From contig QKYT01000032.1 in assembly GCA_003550305.1 (NCBI GenBank), positions 1 to 54,367 on the forward strand: a DNA stretch of 54,367 bases, written 5' to 3'. The notes beneath the pieces were generated by a model. It saw only the letters and a program-made list of their open reading frames with translations. It searched no databases and had not been told where the DNA came from. Position numbers and translations under genes: made by a program. This stretch comes from Glomus cerebriforme (taxonomy: Eukaryota > Glomeromycota > Glomeromycetes > Glomerales > Glomeraceae). Of this stretch, positions 25,099 through 37,725 are shown piece by piece (the first letter of the stretch is position 1; each line of letters starts with the position of its first letter).

Positions 25099-25645
25099 TT
25101 GTTGCGTAAAATTTATAATTTCTTACTACTTATAACACGTTTCAACAGTAAATAAATTATTAATATATAAAAAGGTATTGAGCTAACGGAATACAAAGAA
25201 ATACACAGAATCGCGAGTACTCAGAGGTAAAATACAATTTCATTGGAGTTAGGCGCCTCCAAAAAAAAACTATTTTACGCTTTTAACGCGATTTAATAAA
25301 AGTCGAATGCACATAACTACTCTCACCAGAGCTTTTCCTAGCTCAACAACTTTCAGCAACTTCTGATGATAAAGCTAAAGATTTCAGTTTAGTAACTTGT
25401 TTTGCACTTTTTATATACAGTCAGTCAGTCAGTGCTGCAAAAAAAAAGTGATTATATAAAGGTGTGACTAGTGTGACTGTATACAAAATAGATAAGTGAT
25501 TATATAGAGTATTAGTAAACGTTTGTATCACATGATCGCGACGAATAAGTATAATAAGTCGTACAAGTTTCAGCGGCCGGTATAACGTTTGATATTTCAC
25601 GTCATTTGTGTTGTGAAGGTTCTCTTCGATACTAATACTTTCGTA
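25099..25645. promoter_or_regulatory. Divergent promoter region, HAPSTR1-like / SF1
   Basis: 547 bp between divergent start codons. It has a short CAGT tetranucleotide run (about 25418-25433) and a TTATATAAAG TATA-like match near 25453. No gene is seen. Confidence 0.4.
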
Positions 25646-28170
25646 ATGTATAAACCTTCGACAATCACTGGTACAAATAATATTCCTTTGGGAAAAAGGA
25701 GATTAGGAGGAGGATCTAATGAAGAAGCCGAGGATTTAGCAGAAAAAAAATTAGATTCAAGTGTTGGAAATTCGCTTAAAAGGGCAAAAGAAGAAAACGA
25801 TCAACAAACAGGTATAAATTTGACCAGGTCATCTAGAACTTTGTTCCCTTTTGTTTTCAAATACCCGTTTGTATTAAAAAAAAAAAAAAAAAAAAAAGAA
25901 AAAGAACTTCAACACTACATTATTTTACTACAATCTTAGCGAGTAACATTACTCTTTGCTTACTGCTTTTGCTTTTGATTTTCTTCTATGAATAAACTTA
26001 CTACTTATTAATAATTGCCATTAAACTATGACAGGGCAATCAAACACTTAACAGATTATTTATTGTTCTAACCAAAATTTCATATACTAACAATGTGCAA
26101 AATTGTGTTTCGTTATTTGCTATTCACTTAATTTTTTTTTCCTATGAAAATCTGAACTCTGTAAATCGTACCATACCGTTACGTCAACTAACTGGAATAT
26201 TTCAGATGGAGCTACTGAGGAACGTAGGCGCAAAAGAAGAAGCAGGTGGGGTGGGGAAGAAACAAAGGTTGATATAGGTGTGCCAACTGCCATTACCTAC
26301 AATATGTCAAAAGAGCAATTGGATACATATTTATGTAAGTTGATTTGGGTGTATTTAAAACTATGTTATAACTTACTATGCTAATTAATTATCTTTTTTT
26401 AGTACACATGAGGTTAGAAGAAATTGGTCGAAAATTAAGATTAGGGGATTATGTTCCTCCAGAAAAAGAGAGGTAGATAGTTTTTCTCATTAAAAAAATT
26501 TTTCTATACAGTATTTTATTTATAAATATATTTATTTTTTTTCATTGTAAGATCACCGTCTCCAGAACCAATTTACGATTCCCAGGGTAAACGTGTTAAT
26601 ACTAGAGAGTATCGATATCGGAAGAAGTTGGAAGATGAAAGACATAAATTAATTGAAGAAGCTGTACGAAGAAATCCCGACTTCAAGCCACCTGCTGATT
26701 ACAAAAAACCTACCAAAGTACAAGATAAAGTGTATATTCCGGCTAAAGAATTTCCCGAAATTAATTTTATCGGTCTATTAATTGGTCCGCGCGGAAATAC
26801 CCTCAAAAAAATGGAATCAGAATCAGGTGCCAAAATCAGCATCCGTGGTAGAGGAAGTGTAAAAGAAGGGAAAAGTAGGACAGATGCCGCCGCTAATGCA
26901 AATCAAGAAGAAGATTTACATTGTTTAGTAACTGCAGACGCTGAAGAAAAAGTTGCTAAAGCGGTAAAGATGATCAATAAGATTATTGAAACGGTAAAAA
27001 TTATATATTCATTATATTTTCATGTATCATTCATTCTCAATTAGATCTAATTATTAATGATATTATGCAGTCTGCTTCAGTTCCTGAAGGCCAAAATGAA
27101 CTTAAACGACAACAATTACGTGAATTAGCAGCTCTAAATGGTACACTTCGAGACGATGAAAATCAAATTTGTACTAATTGTGGCGCCACTGGCCATCGCA
27201 AGTACGAATGCACAGAAACCCAAAATTTCACTATCAATTTGACTTGCCGAATTTGCGGAGGTCATGGTCACACAGCCAGGGATTGTATGGAAAGAAATAA
27301 CCCTGAGGCTTTACAACAAGCTAAACAAAGAGATCAAAAATTGGATAGTGAATATTTGAGTTTAATGGCTGAATTAGGAGAAAATGTCGAAACATCAAGA
27401 AACAATGAATCGGGTGTTAAAGTTGTACGTATTAATATCATCATGAAGGACAATTGATGTGATTCAATTCAAATTTTAAATTTTGTTAAATATCCCAGGG
27501 TCATTACGGTCCTTCTGGTGGTTCTAAACCTCCATGGGCATCTCATTCAACCGCAGGATCTCCTGCACCACCTTGGGCTTCAAAACCATCAGTAACTGCA
27601 TCTAATGCACATTCCGGGACTAGCACTTTACCACCTTGGCAACAACAAAACATTCCACCACCGCCAGGTAATTCTGTTCATTTTATTTAATTCCCAATAT
27701 TTAAATTCAATATTCACACAAATCTTGAAATGATTTATAGGATTGGGCAATGCTCCACCACCTCCGGGATTATCAACAACTTCTACACCCTGGAGCACTG
27801 CAAAATCTACTACTTATCCACCTCCACCAGGATCTTCTTTGTATCCCCCTGCTCCTAATGTTTCCATGTATCCTCCACCTCCTGTTGCAGCATCGACTTA
27901 TACGTACGCGGCTTACAACAATTCTAGTTATGGTGCTACTTATGGCACGACTTATTCAACAGCAGCTGCTGCTGCAGGATATCCACCACCTCCACCGTCT
28001 ACGGCTCGATGGGTAAATATATATTACAAATACTTATATTATTAAATTTTCTTGTGATATTCTAACTTTCCTTTATTTTAACAAAGCAACAGCCACCGCC
28101 GCCCCCTTCTGCCCCTGCCCCACCACCACCNCCTCCACCAACTCAACCTCCACCCCCACCACCGAAATAA
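25646..28170 (+). CDS. BBP: Branchpoint-bridging protein / splicing factor 1
   Basis: Eight exons: 25646-25811, 26206-26334, 26403-26472, 26552-26993, 27071-27424, 27499-27667, 27741-28012, 28087-28170, giving 561 residues. Order: an SPSPEPIYD motif after a basic [11 protein letters not shown] (a U2AF-ligand-like motif with the Trp), a KH-QUA2 domain ([20 protein letters not shown]), two CCHC zinc knuckles ([14 protein letters not shown] and [14 protein letters not shown]) and a long Pro-rich tail. SF1/BBP binds the branch-site sequence and bridges to U2AF and the 5' splice site in early spliceosomes. The single N (28131) falls in a third codon position of CCN and leaves Pro unchanged. The first intron is about 394 bp, the longest here. 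Confidence 0.95.
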
Positions 28171-29215
28171 ATCTATGATCGCCTTCTTTTATATTACTAA
28201 CCAATACCAATTGTCGCTGTTTGAAGCAACATATTTTTATTCACACTAATTTCCAATTAAAAAATTCGATTTAGAATTTCAGGGCTATTTTTATCATTTT
28301 ATATATATATTTTTTTAAAAATATTTACTAACAAAAATATTCAGACATTTTATATTTTTATATAGGTGCTGTATTTATATAGGATAAAATAAAGGCAATA
28401 AAGGCAATCCCATTATTCTTCTAACAAAATTATATATACATTTAAATTTTTTTTATTTTTGCCAGCATTAGGGTAGAATTTCGGGCAGAATTAAAATGGA
28501 ATGAAATTTTGCACAAAATTTCACTCTAATGCTGGTGCGGTGATATTTAGTTTCTTTTTTATTTACAGTGAATGCTCAATTATGGGGGACGAAAATTTTT
28601 AATGCCTCGTTTTATGAGCCCTGTTCAATTCTAGATCGGACCGGATTGATCGCAAAACGTGCCTTATGGTTGGTTGCTGAAACGACCAGGGAATGATCAA
28701 ACCGATCTATAAAATTAGTGTTCCCTCCCAGATTGATTTTTGATAAATCCGATCTAGGACATCAACCAATGAAAATTCGTGCCATTCTGGCTACTGATAA
28801 AATTAAAATCATAAGGTAAATAGGTATCTGCCAAAGTAAAATATATAATAAGAAAAAAACTTTCAATTTTATGTGGATAAATCATTGTTGATCGAATTTC
28901 AAGATACTTTTTGAAAGGAATTTCATAAAATAATTTCTCTCACTATAAAATTTCTTTTGTACCAAATGTCCAACATAGTATAAAATGATAATACTTTTGA
29001 TTTTTTAAAAAAAATCAGGCTAATATATAATAATTCAAATTATAGTTTAAAATTTCTTTACAGATAATAATTTTTTTTTTTTTAATAATAATGTACAACA
29101 TAAGTTAAAGAGTGGGGAAAATGAATTATTTGATAAATAATAAAACTAAATTGTAAGAACTTAAGATGAAGTATAATAATTTTTCATATAAGAATAAAAT
29201 ATTATAATATGATCA
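28171..29215. other. SF1 3' region with small repeats
   Basis: No gene is seen. A hairpin of about 75 bp lies at 28461-28535 (CCAGCATTAGGGTAGAATTT against its near-inverse ending ...CTAATGCTGG). At 28610-28790 the stretch carries CTAGATCGGA, GATTGATC and GGCACGTTTTG-type motifs repeated in both orientations (CAACCAAC, TTGATCATTCCC), the trace of one or more small TIR elements. The rest is AT-rich and leads into the ATG13 3' end. Confidence 0.5.
28461..28535. repeat. 75-bp hairpin repeat
   Basis: Inverted arms of about 20 bp (CCAGCATTAGGGTAGAATTT on the left, AAATTTCACTCTAATGCTGG on the right) around GCAGAATTAAAATGGAATGA. It could be a miniature transposon or a transcription terminator for SF1. 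Only the base pairing is directly visible. Confidence 0.55.
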
Positions 29216-32200
29216 TTACACTTCTTCATCAATATGGGACATTTTTTGTATATCCATTTGATTGTTATCCGTTGTTGTTCCGAGTGTATTATTTATTGCT
29301 TCAAGTTTAACGATGACTTCATTGTTATCAACACCAGCGTTCACGGGGAAACTTCTTTCTTCACTCAAATTTAAACTAAACAGTAATTCATCTTCAACAC
29401 GTAAAGAATTACCTAATGCAGGTGAACCGGTAATATCTCCCGCATCAGTAATTCCATTAAAAGCATCATCGTTATCGTTTGATTTTGGGATATCCATGCC
29501 TTCCGTATTGTCTTGCCTTATTGAATATCTTGATTCAGAATTTGATTCATTATATAACTGATCACGTTGTTGTTGAGATTCCTGATTATAATTTAATTTG
29601 TTTTGTGATGATAAGGAGCTTGAATCTACATGACCTAATTCATCAGAATATGGAGAATAATCCCCAATAATAATATTGTCCGTTTGATTAGAACTTCTAG
29701 GTCTAAGCGTATGTGTTTCTCCCGAACTAATTTGAGGCATTTGTACAGATTGAGGCATTATAAATTCTCCTTGTTTATCTGAAGTAACATTCGCTGAAAG
29801 TCTTGACGATACATTAGGTGGATGTGTAGTGGATTTACTTATGGACGACATCGTTGAAGAAGAGGAAACGGATCCGCTTAATGTACCAAGTGTAAGTCCA
29901 CTTGGAGGATCTAATTGCGGTGGACCAGAAGTGATAGAATCTGAAAGAGTATTATGCGATTCCTTATATTTCTGAAATCGAGATAATTGTAATTGCTGTT
30001 TGACATGTTACAATAATAAAGGTTTTGGATTATTTTCTTATATAATTTTATTAAATATCTTATAATGGAAATAACAATACCTTTGACTTATATACAGAAC
30101 CGGACATATCACCCCCTGGGTTTTCTGAGTCATCCGGCCCTGTTGGACTTCTGCTAAACATCTTCAATGGTTCACGGGAATCAACAAACCGGACAAATTC
30201 ACCTACGTCATCCTCTGCATCATCAAGCGAAGCAAAGAAAGACTGACAATAAATCATACAATATAATGATTTAGCGTCCAGTAATTAGAAAAAAATGTGT
30301 AATCAAAAATAAACAAGCAAAACATATATGACTAACTGAATTAAAGGATCCTCCAGACCCGTCACTCCTATTTGTTAAACTTGATCTGGATCTTTTTCGA
30401 CTACTAACACTTTCCCTTCCACTTTCTCTTCCATTAGATCCACTATTTCTTTCGTGTCGATAGCTAAAACTTGTATAAAATTTCGTTAAACTTCCAGCTG
30501 ATGAATTTGATTTAACTGAAGATGAAAGTGTAGCACCACCACCACTTAAAGATAATGGCCTTGATGATCGTTGCTGTAAAGAAAGCGAGGATGGTGATCT
30601 ATGTAATGGCGAAGAACGTTCGGAGAATGTTGGTGATGGAAGGTTATCTTGAGAAGGCGAAGAAGAAAGTGATGGTGATTTAAAAGGTTGAACTAATGTT
30701 ACATTTGGGCGTGATGATGAGAGATTGTCATGTCGCTAAATTATAATAGATGACATTAGTTAAAAAGAAAAACGAGTAGAAATAAAATTACATAAAAAAA
30801 ATATAATAAATACCCCACGTGATGATTGATTCTCAAGAGATCGTCTCGAATCAGATGACCTAGGTAGACTTGGCGCAGTATTATTTGACAAGGTTGATGT
30901 TGAAGACAGACGTGAAGGAGGAGCGTGAATTTTTGTAAAAGTTAGTTCAGTATTCATATCCGAATTTGACTGCGGAGTACCGCCTATTAATGGGTTATTA
31001 TATTGAGGTGAATGCCCTGGAAAAAGGTATCCAGAAGGTGGTGTCTTTTATAAATATAAATAATTAAACATTTAGTAATTAAATATGAAATAGTGAGAAA
31101 TTCATTCACAGATACTAATAAAGCTTTAAAGACAAACATTCATCCTTGTTGGTACACTTTTTCGCCTTTCTTCTTTTAAAATTTGCTTCCTTTGCTCTTG
31201 TTCTTGATAATATTTCACTACTGTAGGAGTAAAAAATTGTTCATCAAAATCTACCATAAAGTTTGCACTAATCATTTCTTCTTCAGATTCATCGATATGA
31301 AATTCACAATTTGTTCGATATTTCGCCTTCAGGGATAACGCTCTATATATTAATGTCAATATTAATAATATTACAAATTTAATTTATTTTTGAAAGTGCT
31401 AAATAAATTTTACCCTAAAGGAGTATCGATTGGACCAAATGTAAATTGAGAAGAAACGTTGGTTTCACCTTCTATTATAGGGACATCTAGAAACGGAAAA
31501 TTCGTTGTATAAATATAAGCTTTGAAAAGAAAAACAAACTAAAATGTCTAAATCGTAACTTCTTCTAATAAAGATTACCAATTCCGATATCATCTATGTA
31601 GTCTGCGTTGGGAAGCACGAATCGATACCCAATTTTTAAATCGTGGTTTAGTTCCATTTTTATTCTTTTATAAAGTCGAAAAGCCGGAAGCAATCGAACA
31701 TAAGCATACAAAGAACGAAAAAATACTATTGATTTTTTATAAACAATAGGAAGGTCAGGTGGCGGATCCGCTGATGGATGGCTTTTATTATAAATGAAGA
31801 ATATTAACTTACAATTCTTTAAAAAAAGAAATCGAACCATTTACATAATTTGAAAAAAAATTTTAAACATACCTTAAAGTTAATTGCCAACTTTCCAATA
31901 AAATATTTTTTGGTTTACTGTCTTCATTTTCACCAGAATTATGAACATTTACTTTACATCTTCTTATCTCGTCAGTTATAACAAGTATTTTGTTTTTTGG
32001 TAGTTCAGATGTGTCCAAAAAGAATTCTATGATCATCGGATTTGGTGGTAATCCTGTAGATGTAGCAGTATACCGCCAATATTTTAGATCTTCTTTATAA
32101 ACATCAGAATCCCACATTTCTAAATTAAACTGATTACATTTAAAAGAAAAGACACGAGAAATATAAGTTTTTTTTTTTTTTTGAAATTAAATTAATACTC

Positions 32201-32711
32201 TCACTGTATCTGTGCTCACGATATCAAATTATTTACAATTAATGATGTAAAGTTCAATTGATTTAATTCATTATCGAACGCTCTCAATTTTAATTTGATT
32301 GAATTGATCTTTCGCTTTAATCATTATTTATCCTCTTACAGACGTGAGAGTCCCGTTATAAATTTTGAATTAAAACATACCCATTTGTTGGGCCTTTTTT
32401 GATAGTGAGACGTTTGTCGTGGGTTTAATGCTAAATTGGTATTAGGCGGAATATTTCCGCTGCTCAGACTATCATACTGTATAAGACGTGCCTGGGTAAT
32501 TATTTGAGCAACTTTCGTATAAAAACTCTACAAATAACAAATAAAAATACAAAGTTTTAGAATTAAAATTATCAATCAGTTTTTCTTTCTAAAAGAACAT
32601 CAGTCAAACCTGTACGATTTGTTCTGTTTTTTTTTCCTGGGGGGATGAATAATAAGGTGGAGCAGGAGGAGGTGAAGCTTGTGAAGGAGTTCTGCGCATG
32701 TCATGCAGCAT
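29216..32711 (-). CDS. ATG13: Autophagy initiation protein Atg13
   Basis: Ten exons: 32711-32610, 32527-32381, 32129-31873, 31781-31579, 31486-31414, 31342-31138, 31044-30814 (end within one base), 30735-30337, 30242-30081, 29995-29216, giving about 852 residues. Residues about 33-300 are the HORMA domain (LIQYDSLSSGN, ETW-type NIL strand, then FRSLYAYVRLLPAFRLYKR, LKIGYRFVLP, FGPIDTPLGALSLKAKYR). A Ser/Pro-rich disordered tail follows, with phosphorylation-rich clusters, and near the C-terminus an acidic EDELLFSLNL motif resembling the DDLLF-type motif of Atg13. Atg13 binds Atg1 and Atg17 to start autophagosome formation and is regulated by TORC1 phosphorylation. Confidence 0.92.
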
Positions 32712-34238
32712 CAAGTATTCTTTTGGAATATTATACTAAAGGGAAAAATTATTGAAGAAACAACTGAAGTTATAGAAAAAAAACCTTACAGCGAGATATC
32801 CATTTATAAATTGTGATTATGCTTGGTTTATTATTATTTTAACAAAATGTTATTCCTAATATAAGCAGAAAGAAAAGAACCGAAAGTTCCGTTGAAAGAC
32901 AAAAAGGAAAAGACGAGTTTTGACTGTATATTTTATATAAGCAATATATAAAAGAAAAAAGGTATAACAAACAATGAAATTTTGTTTACTTTCCGAGAGA
33001 GTTTAGTTAAATACTAGCTCAATTTCCTTTTTAGCACTTTTTGTTACCACTAAAAACTAGTCAACCCCGATGCAAGTTGAAGCTCAGATGCAACCAAAAA
33101 CCAAAAACGGGCGACTAAAAGAAAACATATACCTTTTTTACATTGATCTTTATCCCCTAATTCATTATCCGATTGTACGTTAATCAATATTGAAAATATT
33201 TATCAATAATACATACAGCATATAATAATTGAGATGTGTGCTTTTTATTGCAATTATTCTATAAATCAAAAGAGAAAAAAAAATACTTTTATTTCAAGGG
33301 AATAAAGTATGCATGGGTTCGTCACACCATAAGAATACCAGAATCAAAACGCCAAGAGTCTTTGCCAATATATTATCTGCGGATTTCTATAAAACATTTA
33401 CCGCGTATGTATATGCGCGAAAAATAGATTTAGCCAACATCCGGAAATTATATTTCCAGCTGCGTACAATCGCTCAATTTTAAAATAATGTTTGGGGTAT
33501 AAAAAACTACTAAGATAATTTTGGTATTTGTCTGGATCAGCTGAATATTACAAAAAAGTTGCCACGCGAACATCCGAACATCCACGAGATCATACTAAGA
33601 AGGAAATTCTGGATTATTATATGATCGACAATACTGTATATAGTTATATAGTTCCAATTTTTCAACATGTGACAATAGAGGCACTCTATCATTGACTAAA
33701 TTTAAACGCGGTTCTCTTACTCTTTGTTGAGATGTTACATGTCATCTTTACATGGGATAAGTAACATTGGCATCTTCTTTTTAAGGGGGGTCAACTGAAT
33801 GATGGAAGTGCACGCCTCCATGTTGGCATTCTTATTGGACTATGCAAGGAAGGACAATTGTTCAGCAAAACCGGTTAGTTATTTGATTTATATTATTAAT
33901 CGGATAAAAAACATCGAAAAAATTTTCCAGTAAGTACATATGTACAGTACATAAACCTAAACGTCATGAGTTGTGATTGATTTCGTACTAATACATGAAG
34001 AATGTATGACAAAATTTAATTTTTGTGTAGATCGGAACTATTAAAAGTTCGTCGGGAAGTGAATTATCCGATAAATATTGCCGACCCGTCAAGAATACTT
34101 CTAGAATATTACGTATAACAGATTCAGGAATAGTATAAAATGGATTCAAATCCCTTTTTACTGTAATTTTTTAAGAAAACTTTAAACAAGTGCATCACTA
34201 CATTAAAATCTATCAATCTTCCCAATTTATAAAGTAAT
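32712..34238. other. Long divergent intergenic region, ATG13 / ABHD
   Basis: About 1.5 kb with no supportable gene; the open frames near 33236 are short and lack coding character. It is the longest gene-free stretch inside the island. A C/T-rich GTCACACCAT-type stretch and an AATGATGGAAGTGCACGCC segment (about 33800) are less AT-rich than the rest. It probably holds both promoters and 5' leader introns. Confidence 0.45.
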
Positions 34239-35594
34239 ATGGCTAGCATGTCTTCCACCGTATTATCAACACCTTCAATCGTTATTCCACCAGCACCGTC
34301 AGTATATTATAACCTACGTTTGCTCATTCATATATACCAATGCTAACTTCCTTTTTTCGTAAACAGATCACCTTATGTTAGGTTCGCATCGTGGAGACAT
34401 TGGTTTTCACGCTCAGAACAAACTTCAGAAGCATCTGAAGCACGTTTATTATCACGTTTAGCATATTTTACATTAGGAGGTAAAACATTGGGTACACCGT
34501 CTGATTCAAAAACAACAGCTAAAGTAGGATTGGTCGATTTAGATGGCGATGGTATAAAAAAGATCAATACGTTGGTTATAGATCAAGAAGGAAATGACTT
34601 TGTAATTGACAAAGATGGTTCAATATCATCCTTCTTTATTGAACATAAACAACTTGGTTTTACTAATGTGCCCCAAACTGATTTAAATGTGCAGTCAAAC
34701 ACAACTACAGTAAACGAAAGTAAAAATTCTTCGATAAAGAATTTAGTCATGTGTCACGGATTTGGTGCAGGACTTGGATTTTTTTACAGAAATTATCATG
34801 GATTAAGTCAAGTACCAGGATGGAGAATTTATAGTATAGACTGGTTAGGTATGGGTAGAAGTTCTCGACCAAAATTCATTGTAAAAGAAAAGACGGTTGA
34901 TAAATATGTTGAGGAAACAGAAAATTTTTTTATCGATTCTTTGGAAAAATGGAGAAAAATTCATCAAATTGATAAAATGACCTTGTTGGGACATAGTTTA
35001 GGTGGTTATTTAGCAGCAGTTTATGCTCTAAAATATCCTATGCATGTAGAAAGACTCATATTAGTTTCACCAGTTGGTATTCCAAGAAATCCACGAAATG
35101 ATCCAGATTTTCATGATGTTGATAGTATAAGAAAAGTTCCTGGATGGGTAGCACAATTGTGGAATGCAAATTTTACTCCACAATCAATATTACGTTGGTT
35201 AGGACCCATCGGGCCATCTATGGTATCAAGATATACAACAAGAAGATTTTCACATCTTGAAGAAATAGATCAATTAGATTTACATGATTATCTATATCAT
35301 ATTTCAACAGCTGCGGGCAGTGGAGAATTTTCTATTACAAGATTACTTGAACCTGGTGCTTATGCTCGTAAACCGTTAATTGATAGATTACACGAAATTA
35401 AAATGCCTACCACATTTTTATATGGTGAAGACGATTGGATGGATTTTCGTGCTGCTGAAAAAGCTAAAACCTTAATGAAAGTATATGTTAAAGTTAAAAG
35501 AATACCAGATGCTGGACATCATCTTTACCTTGATAATCCTACTGATTTTAACAAAGCTGTTATTGAAGAAATGTTGGAAGTATCTTATAATTAA
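34239..35594 (+). CDS. Alpha/beta hydrolase, ABHD4/ABHD5/Cld1 type
   Basis: Two exons, 34239-34297 and 34367-35594, give 428 residues. The fold shows an oxyanion HGFGAGLGFFYRN, a nucleophile elbow GHSLGG (about 228-233), an acid in LYGEDDWMD and a C-terminal HHLYLD, the HX4D acyltransferase-type box of the ABHD4/5 and yeast Ict1/Cld1 subfamily. The catalytic Ser is present, unlike CGI-58/ABHD5, so it is likely an active (lyso)phospholipase or cardiolipin deacylase. The N-terminus (SWRHWFSRSEQ) is basic-aromatic and could target mitochondria or lipid droplets. The exact substrate cannot be told from sequence. Confidence 0.88.
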
Positions 35595-36234
35595 CTATAT
35601 TAATAATTTATTATCTTAAGAAATTATAGATGTTTTTTATAGAAGCAAGTCATTTATACTGTACTATCAGTATACTATCCAATAATTTATTTAATATTTG
35701 AATGATAAATAAAAAAAAAATTCTTTATAAAAAACAAGATTTTATTTAAAGTCCTTGCTCATAATTTCTATTATTCTATTCTCCTCATAAAAAAGAAACC
35801 TACTATTACTAATATTAACTAAAAGATAAATAGAATATTAATTAATGTTTTCTTCTAAACAAATATTTGTTAATCAATAGACTTACCTCTATTTAAATAT
35901 TATTTTTCCCTATATTAATATTTATTTTAATACTAAATAAAATTTAAAAAAATATCACCATATTAGATTGATGAAATTTTTTTAAAAAAATCAGATTCCT
36001 TTTCCATTCAATTGTTTTTTTTTAATAAAAAATCCGAATTATAGATATGCAAAGATATGCAAAATGTAACCGATCAAAGTTGAATTTTTTGGAAATATTC
36101 TCTTCTTATAATGTCATGAAATATTATATTATTCTTATTATAAAAAATTAAATAAAAACATTACTAATATGTAACGGACGCTTTTACTTCCAATAAATAA
36201 TGAAACTTACTCAAAAACCCTCACATTGTCCTCC
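35595..36234. other. Convergent 3' region, ABHD / TFB3
   Basis: 640 bp of AT-rich DNA between two stop codons. No gene, repeat unit or terminator can be singled out. Confidence 0.4.
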
Positions 36235-37629
36235 TTATTCATTCTTCATATTATCAGACTGAGTAAATAAAAATAGTCCAGAAAATGCAGCCTGTAATGC
36301 TCTTTCATGTACAAATTTTGGAGCAAATCCACCTGCGCGTAATTTGGTGTTGATTTCCGTATAACTTTTTTTTTTATTATTAAAAAAAGTTAAGGAATAA
36401 ACCTCTTTTATATAACTTTTGTATACGTATATATTTTTTTTTTTGAATAAAAAAGAAGGATACGGGTCATAGTATTTGTCTTTAAGTGTATAATGACCAA
36501 TGTCCAAATATTCAGATGCAATTGCATCAAATTCTTGTGACTCTTCTATAAAACTAGATGATTCTAAATTACTACTATACCATGAACTAAGATTGCTATC
36601 TCCTGGTGAAGGATAATGTTGTTGTGGACTATTATTAAGTTCTTGATTACGTGAACTTTCTCTCATAGCCTTCTTTTCTGCTAAAATTGCAGCTGCAGAT
36701 CCTTTAGATCTAGCCTATATGTAGTTATCGCTCATATTAATTTTTACATATGTGGAACAAATATACATAAAGTATTTGAACAAAAGTGTTACAATACCAG
36801 TTCTTCGATTAATTCAGCTTCTTCTCTTTCTTTTCTTTTCTTTTCTTCATCCAATTCTTTTTTATAATTCTCAAATTTCATACGTTTATCTAACTTTGCT
36901 TTTTCACTATAATAACTTGCCTTTTTAGCTTCTTCATCTTGTTTACGTAAATTACGAGCTATAATATCTCTATTTTCACTAAAATGTTTAGCCATCAAAG
37001 CTTCTGTTTCTTTTTTATCCTTTTCATTAATAAGATTCCATGCTAAAGTATTATTTAAGTACAATTAGGTATTTTTTTTTAAAAAAAAACAAAATCTTGT
37101 GAGATTTAAATTCCATACCTATTTCTTCAACCATTTCCAAATAATCATTGTATGAACGTAAACTTTCAAAATCTTCTTGACGTTGATTATACCTTCAGAA
37201 CATGAGTTTTAAGTATAATATCAACAAACAATACATTTAAATGAAAAAAATCCTCTTACTGTTTTGATAACATTCTCCTAATCTTTACTTCTTTTTCAAC
37301 ACGTAAATCTTCAAAGGTGGGTTCAATAAAACTAACTTTTCTTAAAATTTTTTGACAAATTGGACATGGACCTGCTCCATTTGCAAATAATCTATCTATA
37401 CACGATTCGCACCTATTAAGTAAATAACGAAAGTTAACTTCCATACTTTTTTTAAGAAAATTTATACAAATATAGTTTATACGTACATTTTATGATAACA
37501 ATCGCTAACAAGTAGTTTCATGTTAGGTGTTAGATATCTGTTATTTTTACATATTGGACAAACCTCATCAGCATCAAATGAATATCTTGCATTTATTCCA
37601 CTTTTTGAAGATCCTGTAAAAGAAGCCAT
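36235..37629 (-). CDS. TFB3: TFIIH/CAK assembly factor Tfb3/MAT1
   Basis: Six exons: 37629-37487, 37412-37260, 37192-37119, 37042-36798, 36714-36464, 36364-36235, giving 331 residues (human MAT1 309, yeast Tfb3 321). The N-terminal RING ligands are Cys24, Cys27, Cys44, His46, Cys49, Cys52, Cys64 and Cys67. A long charged coiled coil (KKETEALMAKHF, EKAKLDKRMKFENYKKEL) follows, and the C-terminus has RAGGFAPKFVHERALQAAFSGLFLF, the hydrophobic CAK-binding part. It links the Cdk7-cyclin H kinase to TFIIH. The last intron (36365-36463) is 99 bp, a multiple of three, with no stop in frame. Confidence 0.92.
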
Positions 37630-37725
37630 AATAAAGAAAGCTATATTGTTTGTAAAGTTTCGTATTATATATACTGCATATTCTGATCTCAAAAAGCTGT
37701 GTAACTGACATCTATTAATAATCAC
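37630..37725. promoter_or_regulatory. Bidirectional promoter TFB3/MRPL1
   Basis: 96 bp between divergent start codons, the tightest pair in the window (wider if MRPL1 starts at 37750 or 37783). A TATATATAC match lies near 37668. Both promoters must share this segment. Confidence 0.5.

Noticed and set aside
28610..28790. A complete small TIR element downstream of SF1
   Set aside because: Motifs recur in both orientations but no consistent pair of ends or target duplication could be drawn by eye.
33236..33427. 63-residue open frame in the ATG13/ABHD spacer
   Set aside because: Short, no recognisable motif, no splice partners that extend it, and composition like the surrounding spacer.
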